DNA of 64,000 nt from contig CM073569.1 of NCBI GenBank assembly GCA_037074615.1, positions 2,672,001 through 2,736,000 of the forward strand. The letters run 5' to 3'. The DNA is from Leucaena leucocephala (lineage: Eukaryota > Streptophyta > Magnoliopsida > Fabales > Fabaceae). Position numbers and translations under genes: made by a program. Within the stretch, counting starts at the first letter, position 1. Each line of letters starts with the position of its first letter. Shown one piece after another: positions 47,972 through 60,640 of this stretch. Below the pieces are notes generated by a model, which had not been told where the DNA came from, did not search any database, and saw only the letters and a list, made by a program, of their open reading frames with translations.

Positions 47972-48018
47972 AGAAAGTTGTATTTTTTTTTTGGTAAACA
48001 TTAAGAAAGGTGTATTTT
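47972..48018. repeat. 15-bp direct repeats flanking a T-rich micro-insertion
   Basis: agaaagttgtatttt (from 47972) and agaaaggtgtatttt (from 48004) differ by one base. They enclose a T-run followed by ggtaaacatta. Confidence 0.45.
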
Positions 48019-48174
48019 GTGAATTGATATGAAGTTGCAGATCCATCTCAGTTCTGGCATATCATCACGTTCAATAGTTAGGTTACATGCAGATAATTAC
48101 TTCTCTAGTTATTGCCTTTTTGAATAAGAATCATCACATGCCTAATATGAGTATTTAGGCAAGATTTATATGAA

Positions 48175-48645
48175 GGGCATGTTTGGATAGGATTTTAAAA
48201 AAGACTTGTGAAAAAAAAAAGTTTATGGACAGCTTATGAAAAAGGGTTTTTAGAGAAGAGTTTATGAAAAAAAAGTGATTTTGGATAAATGAGTGTTTGG
48301 ATAGTTATTTTTAGAATGACTTTTTATATTGGTAAATTACCAAAAAGGGTATGATTTGATTTAAAGTAAGAGAGAGGAGAGAGGTAGAGAAAAGATAAGA
48401 GGGAGGAGAGAGGAGAGAGGCTGTAAGAAAAAGTAGGGGTAAGATAGTAATTGGATAGTCCATAAGCTCTTTTACTGTTGAAAAAGCTATTTTTAATAGC
48501 TTATTCAAAACCATGGTTAAAACCATGATTTTGCCCAAAAGTATTTATGGACAAATATTACTGTTTATTTTAAAATTTTTCCAAACCAAAGTTTTGCCCA
48601 AAAAAATTTCTAAAACCATGGTTTAAAAAATATCCAAACACACCC
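48175..48645. mobile_element. MITE, family 1, copy 2
   Basis: Terminal inverted repeats gggcatgtttggata and tatccaaacacaccc agree at 13 of 15 positions. The interior has no open frame of note and is purine-rich in the middle (gagaggagagagg). It aligns along its length with 37406-37885. The end motif is common among plant non-autonomous DNA transposons. A target duplication is not clear, so the superfamily is left open. Confidence 0.82.
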
Positions 48646-49629
48646 GGAAATATGATTCTCATTTTCCTCTATTCATTCCTTATGTAGATTTTATTTATTT
48701 TTTCCCTTCACGCAATGAAAATTACAATGAGACACGTACATTTTCTGTATCATGCAAAATATGAGAAAACGAATCATCGTGATTTGTAAACAGTATAATT
48801 CGTTACATACTTAAATTATTTGTGGATTTAGTTTGGTTAAAATTAAAATATTTCCAATAACATGAAAAAAATTAGTTGAATAAATTCATTGAATGGACAT
48901 ATTATCAAACTTGAATACTATATACTTAAATATTAGGGCATTTGCCCACCTATGGTAGGCAAATATATTTAAGTCATCCGTTTGCAGCATATGGGCATTC
49001 ACATGGATGCATATCGAGATTCGAGAGGAAGTGATGATTGGGATCGAAATCTGGACAGACATACAGTCCATATTTATTTTCTTACTTTTATTTTGTTTTA
49101 AAAAATATTTTAATGTGTATAAAATATAGAGTTATATAGCACCTAATATCCTGATTTTGTTTCTCGCGTCTAGCATCATAATCTTATTTGTGGTATAATC
49201 TTTTTAATTTAGTACAATTTTACACATACTTATTTCTCAAGCCAAGAATTGTACCAATTTAAAAAGATTATTGGTGAAATTGTATTAAATTAAAAAGATC
49301 ATAGGTAAAATTATACCACAAATTAGATTAGGATACTGAATCTATATAAAAAATAAGATTAGGATATTAAGAGTTATATAACCTTAAAATCTAAAACAAA
49401 GATAATTTTTTAATTATCGTATGAAATTTTAAATTTGAACCGTTGATGCTTTGTTTGTATAGTACGTATCTCATTATAGCTATGAGCCGATGGTTACTAT
49501 GGTATTTATCACTGCAATGAGCACCCGGAATGATTGCAACGACCACAGAGTGGGCATAATTTAATTATATTTATAATTTGATTGATGGTATGGGCAGAAA
49601 ATTCATAACTTTTTATTTTTAATTACCAT
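48646..49629. other. Upstream region of the glycosyltransferase gene
   Basis: AT-rich, with no gene or repeat recognised. Confidence 0.4.
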
Positions 49630-49636
49630 TTATAAG
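49630..49636 (+). promoter_or_regulatory. TATA-like box of the glycosyltransferase gene
   Basis: tataagg in context atttataaggta lies 83 bp upstream of the ATG, compatible with a short leader. Confidence 0.4.
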
Positions 49637-49712
49637 GTATCCCTCCAATATATATGTGATATGTGGAATTGTGTTCTGATGTGGATCAAGGTGACGAGCT
49701 GGTTATATCAAC

Positions 49713-51113
49713 ATGGTAGAAGACAAGAAGCTTCACATAGTGATGTTCCCATGGCTTGCCTTTGGCCACATCTTCCCTAACCTTGAGCTCGCAAAGCTCA
49801 TAGCAGAGAAAGGTCACTTGGTGAGCTTTGTGTCTACCCCAAGAAACATCGATCGTCTTCCAAAACTACCTCCTCATTTGTCCCCTCTTCTCAAATTCGT
49901 CAAGCTTCCATTACCTAAAGTTCATAACCTTCCTGATAAGGCTGAGGCCACCACCGATGTTCCCTACAACGTAGTGCCGTTTCTCAAGAAAGCTTACGAC
50001 GGCCTTCAAGAACCCATGACCCAGTTTCTTGAATCTTCCAAACCCGACTGGATCTTTTACGACTTCGCTTCCTACTGGGTCGGATCCATTGCTTCCAAAC
50101 TGGGCATCAAGAGTGCCTTCTTCCCCATATTTCCGTCGCCGGTCATGGCTTTCCTGGGACCTCCTTCCGATATGATGAGTTCCGACCCTATGAGGAAAAA
50201 CCCTGAGAGCTTCACCGTCCCTCCTCCGTGGGTCCCATTCCCCACCACCGTAGCGTTTCGTTACTTTGAGATCATGAGGATATTCGCGGACAGTTTCTCC
50301 GTCGAGCACACGGATGTTTCAGATGTATACCGGATCGGCGCATCTGCCCAAAGCTCCGACATAGTAATGGTAAGAAGTTGCAACGAATTTGAACCCAAAT
50401 GGATTCAGGTCCTCAAAAACCTTTATCATAAACCAGTTCTGCCCGTTGGCCAACTTCCCAGCACGTCCCATGACGGTGGGAACGAAAACGACGCATGTCG
50501 GTGGATGAAAGAATGGCTGGACAAGCAAAGCAGATGCACGGTGGTGTACGTGGCATTCGGGAGCGAAGCGAAGCCGAGCCAAGAAGAAGTGAGGGAGATA
50601 GCTATAGGCTTAGAGAAGTCGGAGCTACCGTTTTTCTGGGTGCTGAGGACTCAACGTGGGCCGAACGACCCGGAGGTTTTGCGGCTGCCGGAAGGGTTCG
50701 AGGAACGGACGCATGGTCGCGGTGTGGTGTGCACCGGTTGGGCGCCGCAGCTTAAGATATTGGGGCACGAGTCCGTCGGTGGGTTCTTAACTCATTCCGG
50801 TTGGACGTCAGTGGTGGAGGCGATCCAGAATGAGAAGCCGCTTGTGCTTCTGACGTTTTTGGCAGACCAAGGATTGAACGCGAGGGTGTTGGAGGAGAAG
50901 AAGATGGGATATTCGATACCAAGGAATGAGGGAGACGGATCCTTTACGAGTGAGTTGGTGGCTGAGTCGCTGAGGCTGGTTATGGTGAAAGAAGAGGGAA
51001 GTATCTATAGGGAAAAGATAAAAGAGATGAAGGACTTGTTTGTAAATATGGAAAGACAGGAAGAATATGTGGATGATTTGCTGGAGTACCTCAGAGACCA
51101 TAGAAATAATTAA
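49713..51113 (+). CDS. UDP-glycosyltransferase, UGT91-like (GT1 family)
   Basis: A cytosolic enzyme that transfers a sugar from a UDP-sugar to a small plant metabolite. UGT91-type members often add a second sugar to flavonoid or terpenoid glycosides, but the acceptor here is unknown. The gene is intronless with 466 codons. The N-terminus has Phe-Pro-Trp-Leu-Ala-Phe-Gly-His, with the likely catalytic base His19. The 44-residue PSPG donor-binding box spans about residues 343-386, from Trp-Ala-Pro-Gln to Asp-Gln. It carries His-Ser-Gly-Trp-Thr-Ser where many other UGTs have His-Cys-Gly-Trp-Asn-Ser, a variation also known in this branch. Length and all conserved blocks are complete, so the gene appears functional. 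Confidence 0.92.
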   Translation: MVEDKKLHIVMFPWLAFGHIFPNLELAKLIAEKGHLVSFVSTPRNIDRLPKLPPHLSPLLKFVKLPLPKVHNLPDKAEATTDVPYNVVPFLKKAYDGLQEPMTQFLESSKPDWIFYDFASYWVGSIASKLGIKSAFFPIFPSPVMAFLGPPSDMMSSDPMRKNPESFTVPPPWVPFPTTVAFRYFEIMRIFADSFSVEHTDVSDVYRIGASAQSSDIVMVRSCNEFEPKWIQVLKNLYHKPVLPVGQLPSTSHDGGNENDACRWMKEWLDKQSRCTVVYVAFGSEAKPSQEEVREIAIGLEKSELPFFWVLRTQRGPNDPEVLRLPEGFEERTHGRGVVCTGWAPQLKILGHESVGGFLTHSGWTSVVEAIQNEKPLVLLTFLADQGLNARVLEEKKMGYSIPRNEGDGSFTSELVAESLRLVMVKEEGSIYREKIKEMKDLFVNMERQEEYVDDLLEYLRDHRNN

Positions 51114-52334
51114 AATCTTAAATGCCCATGAAGCTCCGGCAAAAAGTTAATTGGTTAAGATCATATCTAATGAATTATCATTGATTTAAACCGAGAATAA
51201 GAGCTGTTGAAACGGAAACTTGTGTTGTGTTGACTTGTTTAATATATGAATTTGATGGATTAAGTCTATTTACTTTTCGGGTATTTATTATTTCCATATT
51301 TGGACAGAAAATTAAACACATGGATTGAGGTGCATGAACAGAGGAAAAAATGGGGGAGCTCTCTGTTATGCCCATTCGAGGATGAAGTTATAGGAGCTTT
51401 ATCTTCATTTTCATGGTTTATGTCTTCTTCCCGCCCAGATGCGTACAATTTTATTATTAAATCAATTTATCGTAAAATGTCAGAAACATTATTGTTAAAA
51501 TTTGCCAAAAGGAAACCCACATTAACATAATAACAGGTTATCTGAATAAATTAACATATCTTAGGGCAAGTGGTATCAAATATGGGAGGGATAAGAATAA
51601 GATAAAGGAATCAGAAAGACGCCTGCATGGATGAGGGGCCCACAGCTATACACCTCCCTAAAACCCCAACGCTCCTCTAGTTTTTCTTCCGTTGAGTAGA
51701 ATAGCCAGCGTCTCCCAAGCGCCCTTGCCTGCATTTCCTTTATAGTAACATTTTAGTTTTCACGAGTTCTTGTGGATTCAATATGACTCATGATCTCATC
51801 AGAACTCATAGCACATGTGCAAGACAACTTCGCCTCTTAAACGGCAACATGCCTTCTCTTTATCCATGATTCACTTTAGCAACTTTCAATGAAGGGTGGC
51901 GTATAGCATCGGCCAACAAGAATAACTCTCATGTCGTTCCCTTGAATAATTAATAATCACAAGGAATCCTTGAAGCAAAAATCAAATCCAACAGTGAAGA
52001 AAGGAGGTGCTAGATCCATCGCTTAAACTTGACAGAACCACGTGAAGTGTGCAAGTTAATGTAGCAAAATTGTGCAACTAGTATTACACTAAAGTTGAAA
52101 ACTTGAAATAATTACAGAGCCACCTGGTAGAGAATTTGTGCTGTTACAGGAGAAACACTTCGAGTAACAAACTCTCAAGATACTGACAGACGCATGGTGG
52201 GCTGATATACAAAATCAAAATGAACTGATGCAAAAGCTGTTGTACGATGAGGGCAAAAGTACAGTATGAAACAGAACCCAACTTGAGGGCCTTCATGGAT
52301 TTGTGCACATAGATCGGCTAAATGTAAAGCAAGC
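51114..52334. other. Convergent intergenic region between the UGT and the minus-strand gene
   Basis: It contains the 3' UTRs of both genes. The short frames near 51178-51530 show no motif. Confidence 0.45.
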
Positions 52335-55300
52335 TTATTTACCACTGGGTGAAGTAAGTCTGCTTTCCTCGGACTCGTGCTTTGAGGATGAATCCCCACC
52401 CATTAACTCCTGGAAGGCTTCCACCTTCACTGGTGGAGCTCTAACCACGGTCATGTTCCTACAAGCAGAAGGTAACACAACATAACTCTCAGCATAAGAT
52501 CACTTAAATATTAACCAACTGGAAGAATTCCTTCAGCACAACTGCACAAGTTTTCTTACGGCGACTGTATTGAGGGAATCTGCGGGGAACCCATTTGTCT
52601 GAACTGATTGCTAGATTGTGAATGGAAACTTGACAGTGCAGCCAATTGCGGCTGCCTGAACTGCATTTGAGGATGTCTTACATTAATGGCATTGTAGGTG
52701 CTGCTATCCATCGGTAAGTCTGATGGGGCCTCAAGCTTAACTTGAACCAGTGGCCTGTCCTGATCCACAACAGGGCGGGGGGTAGGTGCTTGGCGTCTTC
52801 GCATTCTTTCTAGCTGCTGTTGGTTTTGCTGCTGCTGTTGTTGAAAGGCCATATTATTTGAATGGATAATCTGCTGCATCTGCGGATGCATCTGTCTTGG
52901 CATCTGTACATGAATGACGAGTTATAGGTTATTATACATGTCAGGTCATGCTTGCAGAGAAGAATATTGTGATAAATATCTAGAGATATGGGAACGCATG
53001 ATTCAATCTCCGTTAAGTGCACAATTAAGTAAAAATGACTGGGGTCCAGAAGTATCCAGAAACTCATTTAAAATCAGCATAAATTCTCCTTCAAAAGATG
53101 CAATAAATGGGGGTTTCAAATGTTTTGTATTTTTCTTAACAGGTTATTCCAAAATTTAGAAACTCGGAAAGGGTATTATGTGCTGTCTCTGTCATAGACA
53201 CACTTAGGGTTGCTTCTTGTTGCTTCTTAGTAGATAAATTATTGATCACACCTGCAACTTGAGGCAAATGATTTTTTGAACGGATAGTAGTAATCCTAGA
53301 AAACAATTTATCAAAAGCGGGAAAACATGTTGACACAGGATAGTTATGTTTTAAATAGGGCACTCGTCAAAGCATCCTGTATCAGCATGTGCTCTCCTTG
53401 GATGTGTCCACGTTTCTTGTCCATGCTTCAAAACAAGAATATTAGCTACAAAAAATTGCACAAAGATGTAGATGCAAGTACTTGCTGAGGTATACGAAGG
53501 GAACTCTGCTGATGTGGCTGCACTTGTGACTGGATACCATGATTTTGTGGTAGACTTTGTTGTAGCGTATTCTTGGAGCCAGCCTTCACGAGATCCACCA
53601 ATGGCTCAAAATTACTAACAGAAAGGAGGAGAAAATGTTATAATCATAACATACTTAACATCCTTATCCTATCGATTTATAAAGATCAATAGGGTAAAAC
53701 TTCAAAAAAAAAATGCCTTAAGACCATGCAGAAAAACGCTCCTGTCTTCGTCCTTTTCTTTTTTGGTGGGGATGGGTTTCAATAAATTGAATTTTCCAAA
53801 GGAAAAACAAAAAGATAATAGTAACTCACCTATAACCAGATGTTTTAAGCAACATCTTTAGAAGTTCAATGGCTGAGCACTGTTTTCTGTAATTATCAGT
53901 AAGCACTTTCAAAGTTTTGCCTAACTTACTGATGTGACAGCTCATTAATTGAGAGAAGACTTCTATAGGACCTTCCATGGCAGCCTCAAACCCAAAACCA
54001 GTCAACATACGCGCTACGACCTTTTGAGACATTTTTGACGCTAGCTCATGACCAAAAAGTTTCTTGTTTCCCTCATGTCCAATTTTCCCCCGGGACAAGC
54101 TTCCTCCATGTTCCATGTTTAGGTACTCTGGCCTAATACCAAGCCTCTCAATCATAACAGGACTCCTAGTAGTAATAGGAGGTAAGGTATCTAGAACACT
54201 AATTAACTTGACTTTCTGGTTATTTTCCACCCTGATAATAGATGGCAGGGCACTGTCAGGTACACAATTCAATGGAAACATTATTTCTGGAAAAAAGGAC
54301 GAGTCATCGACAACAGAATTGCCACCATTTGGCTGCATGTTAGACGCATGCTCTATAGTTGAATTCACAAATCCCATGTGTTGATCTTCCTTAAATGCTG
54401 CACGCATTTTCTTATGATTGTTAGTGCATAAAAGATAAGAGGCCATCTCCTCTGCTGAACGTTTCTGTGATTCTCTATCCCCAGAGATCAACCTATATAA
54501 TTTGTTAGCCTTATACTTCTCAGTGAACTGGCTATACCAGGTTTCAGGCGGCTCCTCATTCCTGTATCTCTGGGGCATGCTATCAAGCTCGGAATCAACA
54601 TACCTTGATACAGTTGCAGAGCCTGATTTCGATTGATTCTGCATAAATAGGCACTCATGTTGGATGAGGAAAGATCATGTAATATAACAGAATGTATGAT
54701 AGTATTTTGGTTTTTCATAATAACGTATAACTCCGACAAATCTTGCTTATTATCTAAAAATGCAATGAAATAAAAGAATAGAATAGAAGCAGGGTTAAGC
54801 TAATTCCTGGAAGCAATAGTGCTAGTTGCTACAATACTTTCCTCTATCAAATTGCAAAATAACTTTATCCTCTATCAATAAGCATGCATGATCCAATACG
54901 TCGTACAAAGCTTTGTTTAATTAAGCTAATTGAAATAACAAAATAAACTGCCACCTTGCACTATGCTCTAATTGTTATCAGACATTTTCTGAAAGTAGCA
55001 CCTGGACTCGAGAATCACGCGATTGGAACTAATTAAGTTCACCCAACCAGAATGCTTGATGGGGAAAGCCTCTAGATTTAAAATTGGAATTATATGTTAA
55101 CGTTATTCAATTGCAAAACCTAAATTATTGATCATAGTCGATATCATAGCAAAATTCTACAGAGCATAACACGAACCTCCATTGAACTGCTTTTTTAATG
55201 AGAGCAAAGAATGAAATTACAATTTAGACAACAAGCCACAGTGACAACCTTAGACGAAGCTCCTCCTTCTCGATGCTGAACCGCATCTTGCAAAGAATTC

Positions 55301-55741
55301 TCCAGAGTGAAGTAGACGTCATCACCGTGCAACTGCAAATCTGCAAGAATGTGCAGCGTCCAAGGGCGCAATCACAACAACAATCACAACAAATAAATAC
55401 TTTTTACCCCAAAGAGGGCGAGAGAGAGACTTACAAGCAGGATTAAGGTCTGAAACAGAAGAAGATTGGGAAGTTGAAGAGGAAGAGGAATTGGTGGAAC
55501 GGAAGAAGAGGGAAGCAGTGGCTTTGTCGAACAAAAGGGCACGAACCCTGAGTTGGAGTTGAATCTGAGCCCTAGATTTGGAGTCGTCAGGTCTGATGAA
55601 GGAATCCCAAGTGGAGGGGGAAGCGAGGAACTGGACGAAGTTAGCGTAGGTGGAGTCACCAAGCCAAGTCCGCCATACCCCACAAGAATCGAGTTTTCGC
55701 GCGAGCTCGTATCCGCGGCCATCGTCACCCAGTAAGGCCAT
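52335..55741 (-). CDS. Conserved plant protein with Gln-rich C-terminus, function not assigned
   Basis: Six exons join in phase to 602 codons: 55435-55741, 55249-55340, 53830-54638, 53482-53614, 52560-52903, 52335-52458, all GT-AG. I do not recognise a named family with certainty. The N-terminal part (Arg-Gly-Tyr-Glu-Leu-Ala-Arg-Lys-Leu, Val-Trp-Arg-Thr-Trp-Leu-Gly) looks globular. A central charged region contains Glu-Thr-Trp-Tyr-Ser-Gln-Phe. A helical segment near residues 340-400 (Gly-Phe-Gly-Phe-Glu-Ala-Ala-Met-Glu-Gly-Pro, then Leu-Ser/Met-Ser-Cys-His-Ile-x-Lys-Leu-Gly-Lys) resembles histone-fold/Bromo_TP proteins of transcription complexes. The last 200 residues are rich in Gln, Pro and Met (a run of Gln, Arg-Met-Arg-Arg-Arg). 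My inference is a nuclear transcriptional co-regulator, possibly a TFIID- or SAGA-type subunit. Confidence 0.8.
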
Positions 55742-58043
55742 ATTATCACCTCAACACAGAAAGACGACACGACCTGAGCGAGGATTAACAAATCAGTACT
55801 AATCACGGTGCTGTCCTCTCGTCTCAACAATTTTATTCCACTTACCTAGATTTTTTTTGTTAAAAAAAAAGCAGAGAGAGAAAGAGCGATTCTCGATTTC
55901 TCATATCCGAATCGATATGGTTGGCAAAAACAAAAAAGAAATCACAGATAGATTTGCATTTCGGGATTCTGTTCTTTGTGGCTTATTCAGTCCCAAATCT
56001 ACTTTTGTGTGCCTTGAAATCGTTTCATCCGAGAGTTCATAATGACTTGTAAGTTTAGGGAGGAATAAGGAGGGAAAATGTGTACTCACACAATTGTTTT
56101 CATGTTCAAACTCAACCCAAACATTCACCCCAAAAAATTGTAACATAAAACAGATTACGTAAAATAAATAATTTTTTTATCTCATATAAAGTTAATTTTT
56201 AATAGTATTAGACAGTTGTTAGTTTTCATATTAATATTCAAGGAACAGAGTAGATTGCAAAATACTCTTCACATCATATATTTAATTAATTTAATTAGAT
56301 TAATAAAATTAATAAATAATTAATATAATTTATTTATTTTTTAAAATATTATAATCAATTTCTTTAATTCTTACTCTCTTTTTTTATTGACTATTGTTAA
56401 AATAATTTAAAAAAAATTAATAAATATAGAACATAAATTTTATATTTAAAATAAAAATTAACTCTTTAATTAAGTATATATTAATAATAAGAGGAATATA
56501 AAAGAAATGTTATTCTATTAACTAATATTGCCGACCCATTGTCTTACACTTTGACTTTCGGAGAAGAGAATTATTTGTCACGCATCACTAATTTGATCCG
56601 TTTAATAATAGATATCAATTCCATTACGGATTGAAGTTTTTGGGCCAAGAACGGTGAATTAGTTGAATCAGGAATCAATAATGGTTGATGATTTTGTTAT
56701 AGATATGTTGAAACATTGGGTTGGTCATGTTTGGCTATGCTGGGCTAGAATTTTATGTTGTTTAGGCCAAGGGGGAGAAATGGAGGAATCCTTGTTCTAA
56801 GGCTTTCAAAACAATTTACTCTCTTTTGATTAGAAAGTGTATTCACGGCTGCTTATGGTTATGCAGTTTTAGATAATTGAAGGTGTGAACACATAAGCCA
56901 AATTTGCTATACTGAATTTAAAAATTACAATTAGGTGGTTGTTGGTGGAGTTATTCAGTTGATAATTACTTTCTCATAATTAGTTTTCAGTTAACTATAA
57001 AAAATTAATCTTGATAAAAAAATTATCAACAGAGATACTTATTTTCATTCACAAGTGACTAGTGAACTCCTAAAAAGTGGTTGTCAATCATTATTACGTA
57101 GTTATTACCATCATTGAATAACTCCATTAACAACTACACAAGAATAATTGTCAACTTCAATATGCCGAATTTATAGATACATCATAGTAAATTTGACATC
57201 TATAGATACAACAACATTATTCAGAATTCGATCCAACCCTTCATATGAAAAGCAGAGAGGAAGTGGGAAGGAGAATGAATGAAAAAACGGCCCAAAGCTA
57301 AATCTATGAGTGTGAGCTTTAACCTGCTTGGGCTGTCTAACGTTGAAGAAGATAAATATCTGAGTGTTTGGTAGGATTGAAAGGAATGTGTGAGACGATC
57401 CCCTTATGGTTTAGATTCAACATGCAATGAAACTTTGATTGTTTGATTTTTGTCGCTAAGTTTGCGGGTGGTGTTTCCCAGTGGGAACCTCAATCACTTC
57501 ACTTCAACCACACAAACATATATCCAACTCCATTTATATACACTATTGAATTGAATTGCCTTAAGCCCAAACAGCGACGGTGCAATGCAGAGACCACGGT
57601 TCCATCATCAACTGTCAAAATCTCTTATTTTGAAGCCACAAATCTCTTGTACACCCAGAAACATAACTTCTTTTTAGGTGCATTTTAAGCCAAGAATCTC
57701 TCCTACAGCAGAGACCTGCTTTAGTATAAATTAAAAAAGATCACGACTTTGCTGGCTTTTCAATCTTCATTTCAATTTTCTCGAAATCCCCAAGTTTAGA
57801 AAGAGAACAGTAAAATTTATATGTATTGTCCCAGTCCCACACCAATCAAATCTATGTTTTTTCCCAGTAAATTCAAAAATATGATCATGGAACTAATAGA
57901 ATGGTCTATGATAACATAAAAACTGATTTCAAATAAACAGACAAACAATAATGAATATTTTTGGAAGGGAGAGAATTATTGTTTAGAATAATAGACCTTG
58001 TTCAAACAGGTCCAAATGCACAATCATTCCAACATGCCCCAGC

Positions 58044-58089
<46 letters not shown>

Positions 58090-59068
58090 CTTGTTTATAG
58101 TAAACATTTTAGGTGGAAACATTATATCAAACACGTGGAGGGAGCCCAGCTTCCCATCTGATGTTGCTAGGAAACAGCACAAACACAAGGGATTTAATTC
58201 ATCATTGTACTCTTCCCAACACCTTCAACACACGTTGAGAGCTGTTTAACTAATTTTAATATATTAAAAAATTTAGATAAATTAATTATAATAAATATAA
58301 TATAATCTCCTATAACATCCTTAAGTAACAAAATATTTTTAACTATTTGAATTTGATTGTTATTATTATTGAAGGAGTATGAATAAAGGTAATTTGAAGA
58401 AAAATGATAAATAAATAGGATAGAGTAGATGATATTTTATATTTTAAACCAAAACTAATTTTACCTAACTATTATATTTAGGATTAAAAGAATATTAACA
58501 AATTGTGTTTGGAATTGAAACCCCAGTTTCATGATAAAAATCATTGGACTAATGGTTAATTAATGAGTAGCATTGCCTCCTTATCTTCTTTGTCTCTTTG
58601 CTTCTATTAATGAAAACAAATCCTCTTTTGATCTTCTTGCCGTCATCCTTGGGTCTCCTGTTGCATGCGCTCATTATTCTACAACACCATCACCATTTTC
58701 CACCATGCTTGTTGAAGCAAGTTTCCTGAATTTTCTATTCCATGATTGTATTTTCACAATCTCAAGCAACATATCCCAAAGCTCCATAAAATAGAACCAA
58801 TGCCAAGGGATCCGCAAAAATATAATATATCAGTGGAGTAACTCCCACTTTGTTCTATATAACAATTAAAACAAATAAAGCCATTGCAAGTTGCAATATT
58901 GGCAAGTTAAATGAAGTTTAAAATTATAATTAAATTAAACTCCCTTACAATATGGGAACAAAACACAAACCCGCCATATGTGGCTTGGCATGCTTTGTGC
59001 GTCAGTTGCGGCAAAAGTGACGATCTCAAAAACTAAGTAAAGGCACACATCTGATCATCGTCAGCAGC
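55742..59068. other. Intergenic region between the minus-strand gene and the hAT MITE
   Basis: The first part is the presumed promoter of the minus-strand gene. The rest is AT-rich. An (AT)n microsatellite lies at 58047-58086. Short frames at 57443-57688 and 58573-58794 have no recognisable motif. Confidence 0.45.
58047..58086. repeat. (AT)20 microsatellite
   Basis: About 20 uninterrupted AT units. Confidence 0.95.
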
Positions 59069-59076
59069 AACGCCTG

Positions 59077-59546
59077 TAGAGATGTAAATAGGCCATGCTA
59101 AGTCAGGCTAAGCTTTTGCCTTGACCAAATCTGTTAAGTGATAATTTAGCCTATGCCTGATCAGTAACCTGTTATAGGCTAATTTTTTAGCCTAAGGCCA
59201 AATATATATGGCTTGGCCTGAAGTATGTTTTATCAAAATTTATTGTCTAATTATTATTATAAAAAAATAAAAATAAAATTTACAACAATATGTGTTAGTT
59301 TCATGGTCTTATTATTGTATTATGTTTAATAGGTGGTAGGTTTGACACCTACCTATTATACTTCTATATTAAATATATTTTGAATAATAAGCACAGGCCG
59401 TTTGATAGGCCTAACAGGCTTTTTAACGAACTTGAGCCTGGCTTTATAAAGAAAATAGGTTTTTATATAAGTCTTAACCTGTGTAGTTTTTATAATAGAC
59501 CAAACTAAAGACCCCTGACAGACCATTTGATCCGTTTTCATCTCTA
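59077..59546. mobile_element. hAT-type MITE with 8-bp target duplication
   Basis: The ends are tagagatg and catctcta, perfect 8-bp terminal inverted repeats. Partly conserved subterminal sequence follows, including aataggcc, aggctaag and, on the other arm, ggcctaacaggct. The flanking octamers aacgcctg (59069-59076) and aacgcgtg (59547-59554) match at 7 of 8 positions, as expected for an aged hAT target duplication. The 470-bp interior has no transposase, so the element is non-autonomous. Confidence 0.87.
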
Positions 59547-59716
59547 AACGCGTGTTCATGGTTTGGTCCTAAGAAAAATATAATAAAAATGAAGTAGTCC
59601 CTATAGTTGTAAATTGTAAAAATAAACAAACATCATGAAGCATTGAAGCCCACCAAAAACAATAAACAAAAACTTAAAAAAAGGGGAAGACACAAACGCA
59701 GTAATTAAGGTGGGTG

Positions 59717-59724
59717 TATAAATA
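59717..59724 (+). promoter_or_regulatory. TATA box, probable promoter of the kinase gene
   Basis: A perfect tataaata (context ggtgtataaatatagc) lies 0.9 kb upstream of the kinase ATG. A CT-rich leader follows. A plausible leader intron runs from about 60014 (aag|gtttgc) to 60580 (ctgtttag). The link to the kinase is inferred. Confidence 0.45.
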
Positions 59725-60640
59725 TAGCAAAAGATTGGGGTGAAGTTAGGGGAGGTCGGGGTTTTGGCCTTGTCCCAAGAATAACCACCGCTCAATCATG
59801 ATCCTATTTTTAAAGCCTTGTCGTCCCTTATCCATTTCGGTCTCTCTCATCTGAGTCTCTCTGTCTGTCTGTGTCTCTCAGACCATCACCAATTTCAGAG
59901 AAGGCATCATTCAATTATCATATTGGTGATCGGTGATCCTTCTTTAAAATTGCAGGTCTGGGCACCCCTTCTTTTAACTTCGCACCGATTCAGGTTCCAT
60001 AGAACTGTTTAAGGTTTGCTTCTTTTCCCCTGCTTCAATTTCTTATCTGAGTGAATCTGATTTTAACCAAAACAAGAAATGGAGATCTATTTCAGTTGCT
60101 CTGTATTTGTTCGTTTAGGTACATTACATGAATACATAGATTTCATGCAAACAATGCAAAAAATAATTACTTGAGGTTGTCTTACAAAACTATGAAGACA
60201 ATTCCGAAATGCAAAATGTCAACATTGTTGCTCATGTCTCTCCTCCCTGTTTCCCCTGTTTCTGTTATGGAAAACGCTCTTACTTCCTCTTCCTCATCCT
60301 AAAATTTTTCTTTTGGCAGCTTTGATGAACTAAATATATATATGTCCCTTGATGAAGTTCATAGCTTGAATATCTTTTTCCTTTTTCCCACGATTTTTTG
60401 TTTGGTGTTGTAATGAAAGAACACGATTTTACCTTGTCTCATAATTGCTTCTCATGTGTTGGTTGTTTATATGTCATTTTAGATTACTCAATTCAAAAGC
60501 ATTGAAGGCGTTGTTGTAAAAAGCAAACCAGAAATATTCAAATGAAAAGACAAACATTGTGATAATCTCTTCCTGTTTAGTTCATCGGAGTGGGAAGAGA
60601 TTGGCCGTGTAAGTAGAGAGAGAGAGGGCGCAGAGAGAGA

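Noticed and set aside
31455..51113. Possible terpenoid biosynthetic cluster (DXS plus UGT, with the dehydrogenase at 14.7 kb)
   Set aside because: The genes are far apart, separated by unrelated PPR genes, and no terpene synthase or P450 is present. The linkage looks accidental.
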